In this document: positions 46,741-58,504 of the stretch, one piece after another
Numbering within the stretch: the first letter of the stretch is position 1
Layout: the number at the start of each line of letters is the position of its first letter
Source: Chamaecyparis obtusa
Lineage: Eukaryota; Streptophyta; Pinopsida; Cupressales; Cupressaceae
NCBI GenBank assembly: GCA_027943335.1
Contig: BSBK01003562.1
Coordinates: 629,501-693,500, forward strand
Length of the DNA stretch: 64,000 bases
Direction: 5' to 3'
Program-made: the position numbers and the translations under genes
Notes under the pieces: generated by a model
What the model was told of the DNA's origin: nothing
What the model saw: the letters and a program-made list of their open reading frames with translations, nothing else
The model's database searches: none

Positions 46741-48316
46741 ACATAATAAATATTTTTTTTGAAATTTTTTTTAAACAACATTTTTAAAAACATTTTTTTT
46801 AAAAGACATGTATATATATTTTTGTATTTTTATTTAAAATTTCAACAGCAATTAAATGTTGTACCAAAACAAAAAGGAGGGATATATCTTTTTTAAACTA
46901 TATTTTTTTTAATACTAAAAATGAAAATAAAAGAACTTGTCAAATTTTACAATTCTTTCAGAGGCAAATATTTTTTTTTATAAGAATAGGTAATAAGTAA
47001 TTTCACATGAACAATTTGAAATCCCTAAACTGGGTATTTCCAAAACGTCTTCTAGGGTTAGTTTTAGATTCTCTTTTCAATTTCAATTACCAATTCTAAT
47101 TTCTATCAATTGAATCCATCGTTATCTGAGCCTAGGTTTTCCAAACAAAAATTAATTTCCACAAAATTTCTAATAACAATAATTTATACCAGAATTCATA
47201 AATTCAAACCCTAATGGAAGTTTAATCAAGGATCAGAAAACAAGGATTGGATGCAACTAAAATTTACTTTAAACCAAATTTTGGAATCTCACAAGAAGAG
47301 GAAACACATGAACTAATTCCAAACAACCAGATCTAATAGGCAGAAGAATACACTTCTTTCAAAATTACAGAAATACAATAACAAAGATAATCGAATCCTA
47401 GCTCAAACACCAAAAGAATAAATCCAACGATGACCAGAAATGAAGATAAATCCAAGCTAGCAGAAAAAATGCACCAAATTGAAAAAACCTTCACCCAAAA
47501 ATTCTCCAAAACCCGTGTGTTGAGAATAATAGCCAAACCCTCACCATATAGGAAATTCAATTCCACATGCAAGGGTTGGAACTCAACTCCACAAAGAGCA
47601 TTGTTTTTATAAATTCCTAATTTCAATTCTGAATTCTAGTCTGATTTTCTAATCACTCTTGTTGAAAACACTTAACTCAAAATTGACTAATTCTTTTAAT
47701 TTTAATTTACGCAATTTTGATTGTGCAACTTTATGCATTCTAATTAATTTAAATAATAACATTTAGTCTACTTTAATCTCCACATGCTAATTTAATTTCA
47801 AAATTAATAACTACCTTTTATTTGAAAAAGTTAAATTTACAATTAAATAAATCTAAAGTGAATGTATTTAATTAATTATCATTAATTAAATAATTCTATT
47901 TTTATAGAAAGCCTTTTAAATAAAAATATTAAATTTAATAATTGCATTTAATTAATTAAATAATCTCACATTTAAATAGCTAAAAAAAGAAAAAATCTAA
48001 TTTATTTAAACTACACCATAAATCTAAATAAATTATCTAATTATAGCAATCACATTAATAAACAAAATCAGTTGAACTTAAAGAACCACAACCATGCTCA
48101 AGGAAAGGGCTATAACTCACGTCACCTAGATGAGTTTGGAAAGGGTAAAATATCAAAATCTTGTCCACTATTTCAGGGCAATAGTATGGCTTAGGTTAAG
48201 ATTTGGATCTGGATATTATCTCCCCTCTTTTGCCATTGAGACTAGTGATAGGGCACTTTCATCTTGACAATTCAGGGAAGTCGATGCCCGGTACTTGCAA
48301 ACTTGCATGTACAAAC

Positions 48317-48340
48317 ACACACACACACACACACACACAT
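48317..48340. repeat. (CA)n microsatellite
   Basis: About 12 CA units within the 4.1-kb element. Confidence 0.9.
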
Positions 48341-48710
48341 ATAACAAGCAATGGTGGGGATCGGGCTATCGTGTGGATCCCGCAAGAAGGTAACTATGAC
48401 TTCATCCCTCAACCATATCAAACACATCATACAGGAAAATAAAAGCATACATGATCACCATACACATGCAAGTATGGGATAAGTATAATCATTATCATAA
48501 GCATCATCTTAAAACATGTAAATCATCATCATAACTAACATCATCTAACTGCATCAATATAACAACCATAATCATCCATTTATTAAAATCATCATGTAGT
48601 CTCATACATCCAAAACCATAATATAACTGAAATATCAACGCACACATAAAAGTGGCCTAAAAGAGTTTGGCAATATAAAACTAAAAAGAAAACTATGGGT
48701 GGGCACTACA

Positions 48711-48897
48711 ACATATAACATCAAATAATATCAAGTGTATGGTTAGTTGGTTCAAGATAGAAGATGAAGGGTGACAATAAACCATAACTTGAATTTTAAA
48801 GTGGAAAGGACAAATTATGGCCACAAACTTATTTAAAAATAAGATAACAATCAAATTTTAATAGAAAATTTATAATGAAGGTAGACAAATAGATAAG
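48711..48897 (+). repeat. Duplicated segment, copy 2, right part
   Basis: Resumes the match to copy 1 (43,130-43,320) directly after the 4.1-kb insertion and ends GAAGGTAGACAAATAGATAAG. Confidence 0.8.
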
Positions 48898-49599
48898 AGT
48901 AATAAGTGGATGGATATGAAGTGAATTTATAGGAGTGTACAAATGGATAGGGTAGGTCTAGGTGTATAGTGATATGCATATATGTAAATGAGTAAGAAGG
49001 CTAGGGAGCGATTCTAATTTCAAGAAAGGCCATGTCACTTAAAATTGTGAGCACACATATGGTTATATTACATCAAAAGAGGCACACAACTAAATGGAAA
49101 AAAATATTGATATTTGAATCTTAACATTACATTTTGTACCCATTTTGAGGTGCATGTAAATCCTATAATGATCACATATCTCAAAGTAGGGGAAAGGACC
49201 TAGTACCTAAGTGCATTATGATGGTTGTGATAGCATTTGTTGATATAATACCCACATTTGTTGATTTAATATCCAATATTTTTAACAACATCGCACCAAT
49301 AGTTGTGACTTTAAAGTTGTTATTGTTGATGATGATTGCCCATAATTGAATGAGATTTATCCTTTAGTTCTAAAAAGGAACCAAAAATGTGATGTTACAT
49401 TAGTTGCATAAGTATGAGTATCCCTTTTGCATGACCATTGGTCTCACCTTTTTTGATTGTTTTGGTCACCTTGACAAAAAGCATATTGATGTGCCCCTTG
49501 AACCTTAGTTATAAAAAGGGGACTTACCAAAGTTGTGGTAAAAATTTGAGAATTATTTGAAATTTCCTTGTAAGATTTTGAGAAGTGTAAATTTAGGGT
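48898..49599. other. Unassigned AT-rich sequence
   Basis: No coding or repeat signal was recognised. It ends where a truncated copia LTR begins. Confidence 0.4.
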
Positions 49600-49683
49600 G
49601 CTTAAGTAGAAAGAGATAATAAGTGACTTTGTAATTAAATCAATATGATTTAATTAATAAGTAAACACTTTATTACTCTAACA
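49600..49683 (-). mobile_element. Truncated 3' LTR of the non-autonomous copia element
   Basis: Only the first 84 bp of the LTR (minus strand TGTTAGAGTAATAAAG to CTACTTAAGC) remain. Homology to the 5' LTR stops abruptly at 49,600. Confidence 0.7.
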
Positions 49684-49695
49684 CCCCCTCTTAAG
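49684..49695 (-). promoter_or_regulatory. Polypurine tract
   Basis: CTTAAGAGGGGG on the minus strand directly precedes the LTR start TGTTAGAG. Confidence 0.75.
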
Positions 49696-52020
49696 ATGAA
49701 CTTTGGGAGAAGCTAAACACCTAGAAAGAACTACTGAAAGCAAATGGGTCCCAACAAAAAAAGGTTCAATCAAATACCCAAGTACAAAAGAGAGTCTCTG
49801 CAAAATAGGAGAAATAGAGAAAACCACATGGGAAAAACTCTACTCTAAAAAGAGATGAAGACTAGTCTGAAGGACTAAAGAAGCCTCCAAAAATAGTAAT
49901 GTTCTAAAAAAATAGGAACAAGGATGAACATGTAGAACACCACTGAAGCAAGAAGCTGCAAACTATGTCAAGAAGTAACTGTTGATCTGAAGATCCTCTG
50001 TTGAAATATGACAAGGTAAAGAATACTGTAATCTGCATGAGTTCCCTCAAATGACACTACTCGAATCAGGAGGCAAACAATTCAAACAATTGAAGTAAAA
50101 GATACATAATATTGTAATCTGCACGAGTGCCCTCAAATGACACTAGTCGAATCAAGAGGCAAACAAAGGAAAACACCTAAACTCGAATATACAGATGGCA
50201 TAAAAACACCAAAGCATGAAGATTCAATCAATCAAAGCTAGAACAGTGCTTTCAAAAATAGGAAAGAAAAGAGTTTCCATATGGTAAATGATCCATCTCA
50301 CCGAAATGCATAGGTACCCAACCACTGCATCTGCCTAGTACATAGGAATAAATACTGAATACATATATCACACTATCAAACCAAGGAAGGAGAAGAACCA
50401 ATAGTAGAAACCCCCCCATAATGTTGACAAGAGAGTAATGACACTTACACTGAAAAGAACGTCCAATATGAACTACATGATGAAGAAGAACCATGAACAT
50501 TGAAGGTGCAGAGAGAGTACAAACGTGAATAGACATACCTGAGGCTAATGTCTATGGAGGAATTCTCACATGAAAAAGGTAGATGGAAAACAAAGGAAAA
50601 CATCAAACCCCCCTGGCACTTTATAATTGAGTGGGAGTACATAGAGCACAAACATGTGCAAGATCCCATACATGCAATAGAATGGCTCTTTATCTCAGTG
50701 TGTGTGCATAACAGAATGATACAAAAGTGAAGTATACACTACTCAAAGAAGAGCGAAGGCTGTTGAAACAAAATAACAACCAAAGATGAGCCATCCCTCA
50801 AAGGGAAGAGATCCCAAGACCAAAAACATCCAAGATATCCACCAGATTGCAAAATGCAAGAAACTGAATAAAACATACTTGGAGCAAAATATGGAAAAAT
50901 GACTCATAGCACTAGAAAGGTCATATAACAAGCTTTCCAATGATATATAGTGTGCCCAAAAAGGAGTCCAAATGTGCAAGATAGAGCTCCTAGAGTGCAA
51001 AACTGAACCTCTATCTTTGATAGAAAAAAACTATCAAAAAAGAAAAACCATAAATTCAAACCTCCATATCTGGATAGAGCTCAAAAATATCTTTCTAAGG
51101 ATATCTCATTTGCCCAATTTTGACATCATATGCTCAAGTTATGAGAAAAAAACCAACATGTGCTCCAGAGGGCCCAAAAATGGTGCAGAACGTGTTGATG
51201 TAGTGTTGACATCAGCACTTCACAGGCCTAAATTTGATGGTCGTACGAATGTCACCAAAAATGTCCAATAGGCCCCAAGGGCCAAGAAAATCTGGCCCCT
51301 AGTCGCCACATGACCAAGGGACCGGAAGGCAAGAATAAGCCACTGGTCGGCTGGGGGCTCTCCATGTGATCCTAGGTCTCGAAATGGGGGTTGCAATTCC
51401 AGATGGTTACCACAGGGCCCAACAGTCAATCTATCGGTCACCGTGATGGTGATCCCAATGGTGACTACGGCGGACCACACCTAGACCACGAACCGCCAGC
51501 GGGCCACCAAAGGTGGCACCCGGTGGTTGTCAAGTGGAGTCTGAGTGGCCTCTTGGTGGTGCCTGGGTGGCCCACAATTTTTTTTTAAATATCTCACGCA
51601 TGCCTTAGTTTGTGTGCCAAGGTCATATGACCTTGGTACGCAAAATTATTTTGCCACAAACTACAACATCATCCAAATTGAACATGCCTTATATGGAAAT
51701 GGGGGTTCTTGGATGCTGCGAGCTCAACGCTGAGGTCTGTTTGAGCAAAAAATGATCCAAAAAACAAGTGACCACCTCAAGATCTATGTCGGGGCTAGTT
51801 ACAAAACAAATTTTCTACAGATTCCAACTTTGTCCAAAATGGACAAAGTTTATATGGATTTATAGGTTCTTGGGTGCTCTAAATGTATTTGTGAGGTCTG
51901 TTTGAGGCCAAGATGACCAGAAAGAGAGGTCCCCCTAGATCCAACAAAAAACCCTCTAAAAACATAGATCTGACGAACACGGCCAAATCTCTCAAGAAGA
52001 GGACAGGAGAAAATAAATCT

Positions 52021-52035
52021 GAAGCTCTGATACCA
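52021..52035 (-). promoter_or_regulatory. Primer binding site (tRNA-iMet type)
   Basis: TGGTATCAGAGCTTC on the minus strand is the canonical Ty1-copia primer site. It lies 3 nt from the LTR end (AAATCCA). Confidence 0.85.
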
Positions 52036-52038
52036 TAT

Positions 52039-52411
52039 TGGATTTGATTATTAAACAACCCACAGCTCCCAAGAACACCTACATGCAAACACCTATCACA
52101 TAAAGAGAGAGAAGCAAGAAGCTAGACAGGCCTGAACGCATTGATCTACGAAAAAGGAGAAATCATTAATGTGCAAAAAAAAATTGTAATTCAATAATGA
52201 ATAATCTATTAAGAATATAAAGGAGATCAATCCTTATAAAGGAGATCAAAACCATAAAAGGGTGAACAAACCTAGGTTGCATGATAATAATTAATAAAAC
52301 AATTAATTATTATATGCCTAAAGTGTAGCTTAAGTAGAAAGAGATAATAAGTGACTTAGTAATTAAATCAATATGATTTAATTAATAAGTAAACACTTTA
52401 TTACTCTAACA
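52039..52411 (-). mobile_element. 5' LTR of the non-autonomous copia element
   Basis: 373 bp with TGTTAGAG...AATCCA ends on the minus strand, adjoining the PBS. Confidence 0.75.
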
Positions 52412-52949
52412 AGTAAGAGCAATACATAAACTATAACAAACACTATATAACTATATGAAATTCATGAATAAGCACTAGGAAGCATGAAATAATAATATGT
52501 AGTAATATTTTATTTGAGTCAAAAAATGAAGAGTTTTTGATTAAGTGAAAACAAGTTTTGAAGGGGGCTCAAAACCCTATAGAAGGTAGGTTTTAGGAGG
52601 GACCTGAAACCCACAACTAAAGATATTCAAAAATAGCCACAAAATGAATTTGAATGAAGATGAGGTAGAACAAGGTCAACCTAAGGGGAGAAAAACTAGA
52701 GACCCCCTCCCCCCACCCAAAATAAGGGTTGCATGACAAATAAGACCATGAGAAACTAATAGGCGACCCAACACAACCAATACCTCAAAAAACCTACAGT
52801 CGAGAAAGAGTAGGCATACAAATTTCCAACTACCCGAAGGGGAAAAAAATAATAGAGTCCCCCAACTAGGACCAACCGTCCAACATTAGGAGGAGAAGAC
52901 CTCTTAGAATGTTTACCTTTTACCATAATTCATCCTTCTTCAACCCTAG
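52412..52949. other. Short intergenic spacer
   Basis: No feature recognised. Its last five bases (CCTAG, 52,945-52,949) would be the target duplication of the gypsy element, but the matching copy lies beyond the window. Confidence 0.4.
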
Positions 52950-54196
52950 TGATGAGTCTAGTTTATGGCTTGTTTTGTTTATGATTTTCTGAGTTTAGAC
53001 TTCAGTATCTTATGGGTTTTCATAAACAGTATGCAGACTTTTATGCTTTTATGCTTTAGCTATGTGTGTATTTGGTACTTTTGAGACTAAGGAAAATGTT
53101 GAATATATATATAGATTAAATGGATATTATGATGAAATTTGGTATTTCTCTCCTCTAGTATTAATGGGTAGTGTTTCTGCAGCCGTATGACAAGGATGCG
53201 CTAAAATAGGAAAACTCATTATAAATCTTTACCTTGGATTTGTGTTGCGGATTTTGGTGTGCTAACCTTTTGTATGGGAAGAATAAGTTAGCAGGGAGTA
53301 AAGACTCAACATCGAGGTGGCTCCTTCAAGGTGAGTAACTATTTCCAAATTTTATCATGGCTCCACTACTTCCATAACCTGGCGATTGTTGATGCAGACT
53401 GGGTCAATCCAGTTATCGGGTGTTTTGGAGGATATCTTGTGTACAGGTGTTCCTATATTCTTGGAGAATTAAATATGATTTATCCTCTTACATAAATGAT
53501 GTTTTCATTCTTATAACTGAAGTTGTTATGCTTATGTAATGAAGGACCTAGTTCTTAGGTGTTCTATTTTTCAGTTGCTTTTAAATAAGATGGAATTTGT
53601 GATTCCGAGCTAGTTAGATGTTTTTTGAGGAGTCTATCTTGTAATCCAGCAACAAAGTGAATACAATTTGATATTCCATATTGTACTTGTGTTTTTCATT
53701 GAATGAATATATGATATCTTCAGATTTCAATATATGAGTTTTAAATCTATTCACACTTCTGTGGGGGCCCACACGGAAGGTGAGCCTCTATTCATGTTCA
53801 AGTAGGACTTAGTTAAGTTTCTTTGAAGTTGTTAAGCACTGTTGCTCCTATAGCCATTGGTAGCAGAACCATCGGTTGTTTCCTGCAGCATAGATTTACC
53901 TTTGAAGCATTGTTAGTTTACTGTTGAACAGTTTCTTAAGGTTATGAGTTAAGTTGTAGTTACAGTTCATAGCATAAATCTCCTACAGCAATACCTTTAC
54001 TTTAGTAGTGATGACTATTGAAGGGAACTAAAGTATAGACCTTACAGCCATCATCTCAAGTTCACGTTCCTAGATTGATACATTTAATGAAGTCCAGCAT
54101 AATATTCTAAGTAGACATGTGATGATTTTAAACATGGAATCACTGTGAAAGGATGTCCAATCCTTGAAGTTACTAAGGTATTATTCTGACCAACCA
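52950..54196 (+). mobile_element. 5' LTR of the gypsy element
   Basis: 1,247 bp, TGATGAGTC...CCAACCA. Matches 62,714-64,000. Compared with the 3' LTR it keeps about 75 bp near 53,150-53,225 that the other lacks, and has only a short TATATATATA where the other has a long (TA)n. Confidence 0.87.
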
Positions 54197-54200
54197 TTTT

Positions 54201-54218
54201 TGGCGCCATTGTCGAGGA
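54201..54218 (+). promoter_or_regulatory. Primer binding site (TGGCGCC type)
   Basis: TGGCGCCATTGTCGAGGA, 4 nt after the LTR end. It closely resembles the TGGCGCCGTTGCCGGGGA site of Athila/Tat elements (thought to pair with tRNA-Asp) with three differences. Confidence 0.8.
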
Positions 54219-54279
54219 TGGTGTCAATTTAGTTCAACCTAGAAGTCATTAAGTTAGTTTTCATTCTGCATTATTTTGC

Positions 54280-55388
54280 ATGCATAGACATAGGGACCAT
54301 CTTGGGAGATTCCTACCTAATATTATTCAGGAAGAACCATTTGTGGTTTTTAACCTAGAACTTAAGGAACCCCAATTTGAGAATCCACAAGAAGAAGAAC
54401 CATTTGAGAATGTATTTGTTGATGCATATGACCAGTTGCCTTCACCAACGTCATCTGAAGAATCATACCATTTGAATGCCCTTTTTGCTGACCCAGAATA
54501 TCTAGATAATCCAATGGCTCAACCTACCTTCCATTTTCCTATTACTACTCAACAAGGTAACCAAAATTTGAAGAACATACCTACTGTTGCACTTCCCAAA
54601 TTCTACGGCCTCATTACAGAAGACCCTGAGACCTTCCTCTTTGAGTTTGATATCCTCTGCAGAAGCTATGACTATACCACTGATGCCCATAAGCTAAAGT
54701 TGTTTCCCTCTACTTTAAAAGAAGCTACTCTAAGATGGTTTATGAGCTTGGGTGCCAATGTTGTAGCAGATTGGACTGCAATGAGCAATCTGTTTCTTTC
54801 AAAGTATAAAGAGTATTGCAAAGGTAGAGACTTAAAAGGGGATGACATTTTTAAAATGTCCCAGAAAGAAGATGAAACCTTGGAAGATTATGTCTCCAGG
54901 TTCATGTTCAACCTACAGCACAATACACAACACCAGCTGAATGAGGAATCCCAAAAGCATCTATTTCTGAAAGGTGTGAATGATGGAAGCATTGAGGCCC
55001 TTGACATCATGGTAGGGGGGACATTACCCAGAATGACATAAATAATATATGTCTGAACTATTCTAGAGCTACTGTCAAGAAAGGAAGAGGCCTAAGAGAC
55101 TTGCCTCACAAGTATAATGGTGCAAGTGTGTCCAAAGTGGAGTTGTCAAACCTATTGTTAGATTTTAAGCAAGACATCATTAATGATGTCGCTACTCAAT
55201 TGGATACTATACAGGCAAGGAGAAAGAAAGATGAAGTTGATGCAATGTTAGCAAAATACTATCCGTATTGTAGGGAGAAGAAAAATAGTTGTCAGTGTAA
55301 GTCTGTTGCAAGCCTGGAGTTCCAACCTATGCCTACTGAATTTAAAGCCATCGATGAGAATGGAGAAGTGCTCTACGTTTCCCAGTGA
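54280..55388 (+). pseudogene. Gypsy gag polyprotein, frameshifted
   Basis: From the ATG at 54,280 the frame shows an acidic N-terminus (QEEEPFENVFVD) and then the retrotransposon gag core: FYGLITEDPETFLFEFD, LKLFPSTLKEATLRWFMSLG, FLSKYKEYCKGRD, then EDETLEDYVSRFM and HLFLKGV. After a GGGGGG run at 55,014-55,019 the frame moves by one base. The original sense resumes as DINNICLNYSRATVK and continues through a linker to KYYPYCREKKN and ENGEVLYVSQ, where a stop occurs. A one-base slip in the G run explains the break. Gag builds the particle. Confidence 0.8.
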
Positions 55389-55499
55389 AGGCCATGGGCT
55401 CAGAGACCAGGTATTCCCCAAGATCCTCTCTAAAATTTTAATAGTAATAACCATTGTCAAAATCAATAACATAGTGGTTTTAGTGGGTATAATAATTGG

Positions 55500-55706
55500 C
55501 AGCAGCCTCAACAAGGTTGGCAACAACCTCAGCACGGTTGGTAGTAGCCTCAGCAAGGTTGGCAAAAACCTCAACAAGGTTGGCAGCAGCCTCACCAAGG
55601 TTGGTCACAACCTCAGTAAGGATAGAAGCAGCCTCACCAAGGTTGGCAACAACCTCAGCAAGGTTGGCAGTAACCCCAACAGGGGTGGCAACAACCACAT
55701 AATTGG
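55500..55706 (+). repeat. 21-bp minisatellite encoding QQPQQGW repeats in gag
   Basis: Nine full 21-bp units plus a partial one. The consensus CAGCAGCCTCAACAAGGTTG plus G encodes Q-Q-P-Q-Q-G-W. The frame follows the gag linker (GFSGYNNW). Several units carry CAG-to-TAG type stops. Confidence 0.88.
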
Positions 55707-56129
55707 ATGAACTAATCAAATCAGCAAGCTTTGATGCCACCACCTCAATAGGAGGCTTTAATGCCTCCTCTTATAGCCAACACTACTCTCCCTAAACAAA
55801 CTCAATTACCTACTCAACCTACTCCTAATCCCAACAATGCTAAACTAGCAATACAACAATAGAGCTACGGTATTTCCATGAATGATATTCATTTAAGGTT
55901 GGGCACAACCCTTTCTTCTCCATAGCAGCCTATTATAACTAAAGTTGAGGATGCCTCAGCAGACCCAACCAAAGTGCCAACTAAACCTGCCTCTCCTACA
56001 GCTCAAGACCCCATTTCCTCATAGGTTGGAGGAACAAGTTAAGCCAGTGGAAAACCAAGTAGTGATAGACTTGCTCACCCAACTAAAGTAGATGATAGTC
56101 AAAATACCATTGTTAGATGTCATAAAGGA

Positions 56130-56740
56130 AGTACCTACTTATACCAAAGCCATCAAGGAAGCATGTATAAAACAACTCAAGAGGAAGAAAAAGGATCCTA
56201 AAACCATACATGTCCTGGGATAGTTATCTGACCTAATGTTGGAAAAGTTGACATTCCCAAAGTTTTCTGATCCTGGAAGTCCTATGGTTACAGTCACCAT
56301 TCAAGGAGTACAAGTTCAAAATTTTCTAGTTGACTTAGGTGCATCCATAAATGTCATGACCAAGGAAGTAATGTCTCAGTTGCATATCATCGGTCTTAGG
56401 GAAACCCCAACCATACTTCAGCTTGTTGATAGCTCCACCATCACACCTTATGAGATGGTAGAGGATGTCATAGCGACTTTAAATTCTTGGGAATATCCAA
56501 TTGACTTTGTTGTCCTTTCTCCAAAGGCTAATATGGGCTAATATCCAATAATTCTAGGTCGGCCATGGCTGGCTACTGCAGATGCCTATATAGCTTGTTG
56601 GTTAGGAAAGATGGCAATATCCAATGGAGTCACCACTAAGAATCTAACTCTATATTCCCCAACTCAACCCCTATTGCAAGATGACCAGATAGTATGGCCA
56701 GATTTGGGTGATGCTAAACCTGAGGTCAATTCAATCCGCT
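56130..56740 (+). pseudogene. Gypsy aspartic protease
   Basis: The frame shows KLTFPKFSDPGSPMVTVTI, then the active-site region FLVDLGASINVM, with D-L-G-A in place of the usual D-S/T-G-A, and after a stop YPIILGRPWLATADAYI, the conserved G-R-P flap-end motif. It would cleave the gag-pol polyprotein. In-frame TAA (56,539) and TAG (56,740) interrupt it. Confidence 0.8.
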
Positions 56741-56742
56741 AG

Positions 56743-58119
56743 TTGATGATGATATCCCGGGAGCCATTTTTAGCGTCTAAGGGAGAAGATGAGATAATTT
56801 CCTCCATTATCATGAATGAATATGGCATGCACTCTCAGCTATGTTCCCAAGAAGACTATGTTTTGGAAACTTTGTTACCACCTCCAAATGCACCACAGTA
56901 TTCAGAAACTTCAAAATTCCTCCATTCATTGTTGCCTCATGAAATGGACTCTTTTCCAGTTGCTCAGCTATCCATGGCAGAAAAGGTTATAAAGCTAGAA
57001 GTTGGTCCAGGACAGGAATTAAATATGAGGAGTGCTTTGTCACTCTCTCAGCAGCAAATTGTCTTGTAGCTACTACAAGAACATCAACAAGCTTTTGCTT
57101 GGGACTATATTGACATGAAAGGCCTAGATCCTAAACTCTACAATCATAAAATCTACATCAATCCTGAGTGCAGGCCTATCTGCCAACCTTAAAGATGGGT
57201 TAATCCAGCTTTAAGGGATATAGTTAAGAATGAGTTGCAGAAGTTGTTGAATGCTGGCTTCATTTATCCCATTTATGATAGCCAGTGGGTCTCCCCTCTC
57301 GTTATAGTACCCAAGAAAGGAGAGAAGTGGAGAGTTTGTGTCGATTACAAGGAGCTTAACTCAGCCACTAAGAAAGACCACTTTCCATTACCGTTCATAG
57401 ATCAAGTCTTTGATAACCTGGCTGGTAAGATATATTTCTCTTTTCTGGATGGATTCAGTGGTTACAATCAGATACAAATAGCCCCTAAGGAGCAGTAGAA
57501 GACAACGTTCACCTATCCATGGGGGACATTTGCCTATTCAGTGTTACCTTTCGGCTTGTGCAATGCTTCTACCACTTTCCAGAGAGCTATGATAAGTATA
57601 TTCTCTGATATATCTATTGATTGCATGGAGATTTACATGGATGACTTTACCACATATGGGCATACTTTTGATGAGGCTAAGGCAAACTTGGACAAAGTTC
57701 TTAAGAGATGTCGTGACTACAACCTTTCTCTCAATAGTGAGAAATGCTTCATGATGATGGAAGAGGGGGTTGTATTAGGACATTTCATATCTTCAAAAGG
57801 TATTCAAGTGGACCCCACCAAAATTGAAGTGATTAGCACATTGCCCACACCAACAAAACAAAAGGATGTGCGGAGTTTTCTTGGACATGCCAGGTATTAT
57901 AGAAGGTCTATAAAGGATTTCAGTCAACTTGCAGCACCACTGTATAACTTGCTCAAAAAGGATGTTGAATTTTCTTGGGACTCTGAGTGTGCAAAGTCTT
58001 TCCTACAACTTAAGGAAGTTCTCACCACAGCACCGGTTTTGAGAGGACCCAATTGGGGCTTACCTTTTCACATTCATACTGACGCCTTAGATTATGCTAT
58101 TGGTGTTGTACTTGGTTAG
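56743..58119 (+). pseudogene. Gypsy reverse transcriptase
   Basis: One reading frame carries all RT landmarks. A linker ends in LLQEHQQAFAWDYIDMKGLD. Then come LLNAGFIYPIYDSQWVSPLV, WRVCVDYKELNSATKKDHFP, FSFLDGFSGYNQI (first catalytic Asp), LPFGLCNASTTFQRAM and EIYMDDFTTYG (YMDD box intact). It passes into the connection region with FLGHARYYRRSIKDFS. Stops at 57,067 (TAG), 57,190 (TAA), 57,496 (TAG) and 58,117 (TAG) interrupt it without changing frame. RT copies the element RNA into DNA. Confidence 0.9.
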
Positions 58120-58500
58120 AAGGTGGACTCAGTTGAACATGTCATTTAATTTATTAGTAAAAATTTGCAAGGTGTTGAGTTTAACTACACTGTTACTAAA
58201 AAAGAACTACTTGGAGTCATCTATGCCCTGAATAAATTCAGGCACTATATTACTGGATATGAGATTTATGTGCATACTGACCACTCTGCTATCAAGTACC
58301 TCATGAACAAACCTGCAATCTCTAGAAGATTGGCTCACTGGTTTCTCCTTATGTAGGAATTTGACATCACCATAGTAGACAAGCCTGGTAAGGCCAATGT
58401 GGTAGCTGATTTCTTTTCTAGGTTGCATTTTCCTGATGATCCTGCAACCATTGACGACAGTTTTCCTGATGAGCATCTCTTTCTACTATCTGCACATAAT
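58070..58500 (+). pseudogene. Gypsy RNase H
   Basis: The same frame as RT shows HTDALDYAIGVVLG (first catalytic Asp), FNYTVTKKELLGVIYAL (catalytic Glu) and YVHTDHSAIKYLM (second Asp), ending with DKPGKANVVADFFSRL. Stops at 58,117, 58,147 and 58,354. It removes RNA from the hybrid during cDNA synthesis. Confidence 0.85.
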
Positions 58501-58504
58501 CCCT

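Larger units (their letters stand above)
44604..48710 (-). mobile_element. 4.1-kb solo-LTR-like element inserted in the duplication
   Basis: On the minus strand it begins TGTAGTGCCC and ends GGGGGGATTACA, typical gypsy-like LTR termini. Flanks are ATATA (44,599-44,603) and ACATA (48,711-48,715), a duplication with one mismatch. The uninterrupted homologue at about 43,130 gives the empty site. It contains a GC-rich island (46,480-46,740), a (CA)n tract and long AT-rich arms. I see no PBS, PPT or coding domain. Its layout (CA tract and ATCATCAT-rich end on the right, GC island in the middle) resembles the element at 21,935-25,786. Confidence 0.62.
49600..52411 (-). mobile_element. Small non-autonomous Ty1-copia derivative, minus strand
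   Basis: The 5' LTR (52,039-52,411) and PBS (52,021-52,035) lie at the right end. A polypurine tract (49,684-49,695) and an 84-bp remnant of the 3' LTR (49,600-49,683) lie at the left. The two LTR pieces share the phrase ATTAATAAGTAAACACTTTA. The 2.3-kb interior has no protein domain. It holds two ~85-bp near-direct repeats (about 50,028 and 50,110, sharing CCCTCAAATGACACTA) and a GC-rich stretch (51,260-51,570). It would have depended on an autonomous copia element. Confidence 0.7.

Noticed and set aside
46466..46787. Several overlapping open frames in a GC-rich block
   Set aside because: Stops are rare there because of base composition. The frames overlap on both strands and show no motif.
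50020..50170. Two ~85-bp direct repeats considered as a target or attachment structure
   Set aside because: They lie inside the non-autonomous copia element away from its ends and look like a simple internal duplication.
51220..51588. Open frames on both strands in a GC-rich stretch of the non-autonomous copia element
   Set aside because: Composition artefact within an element lacking any coding domain.
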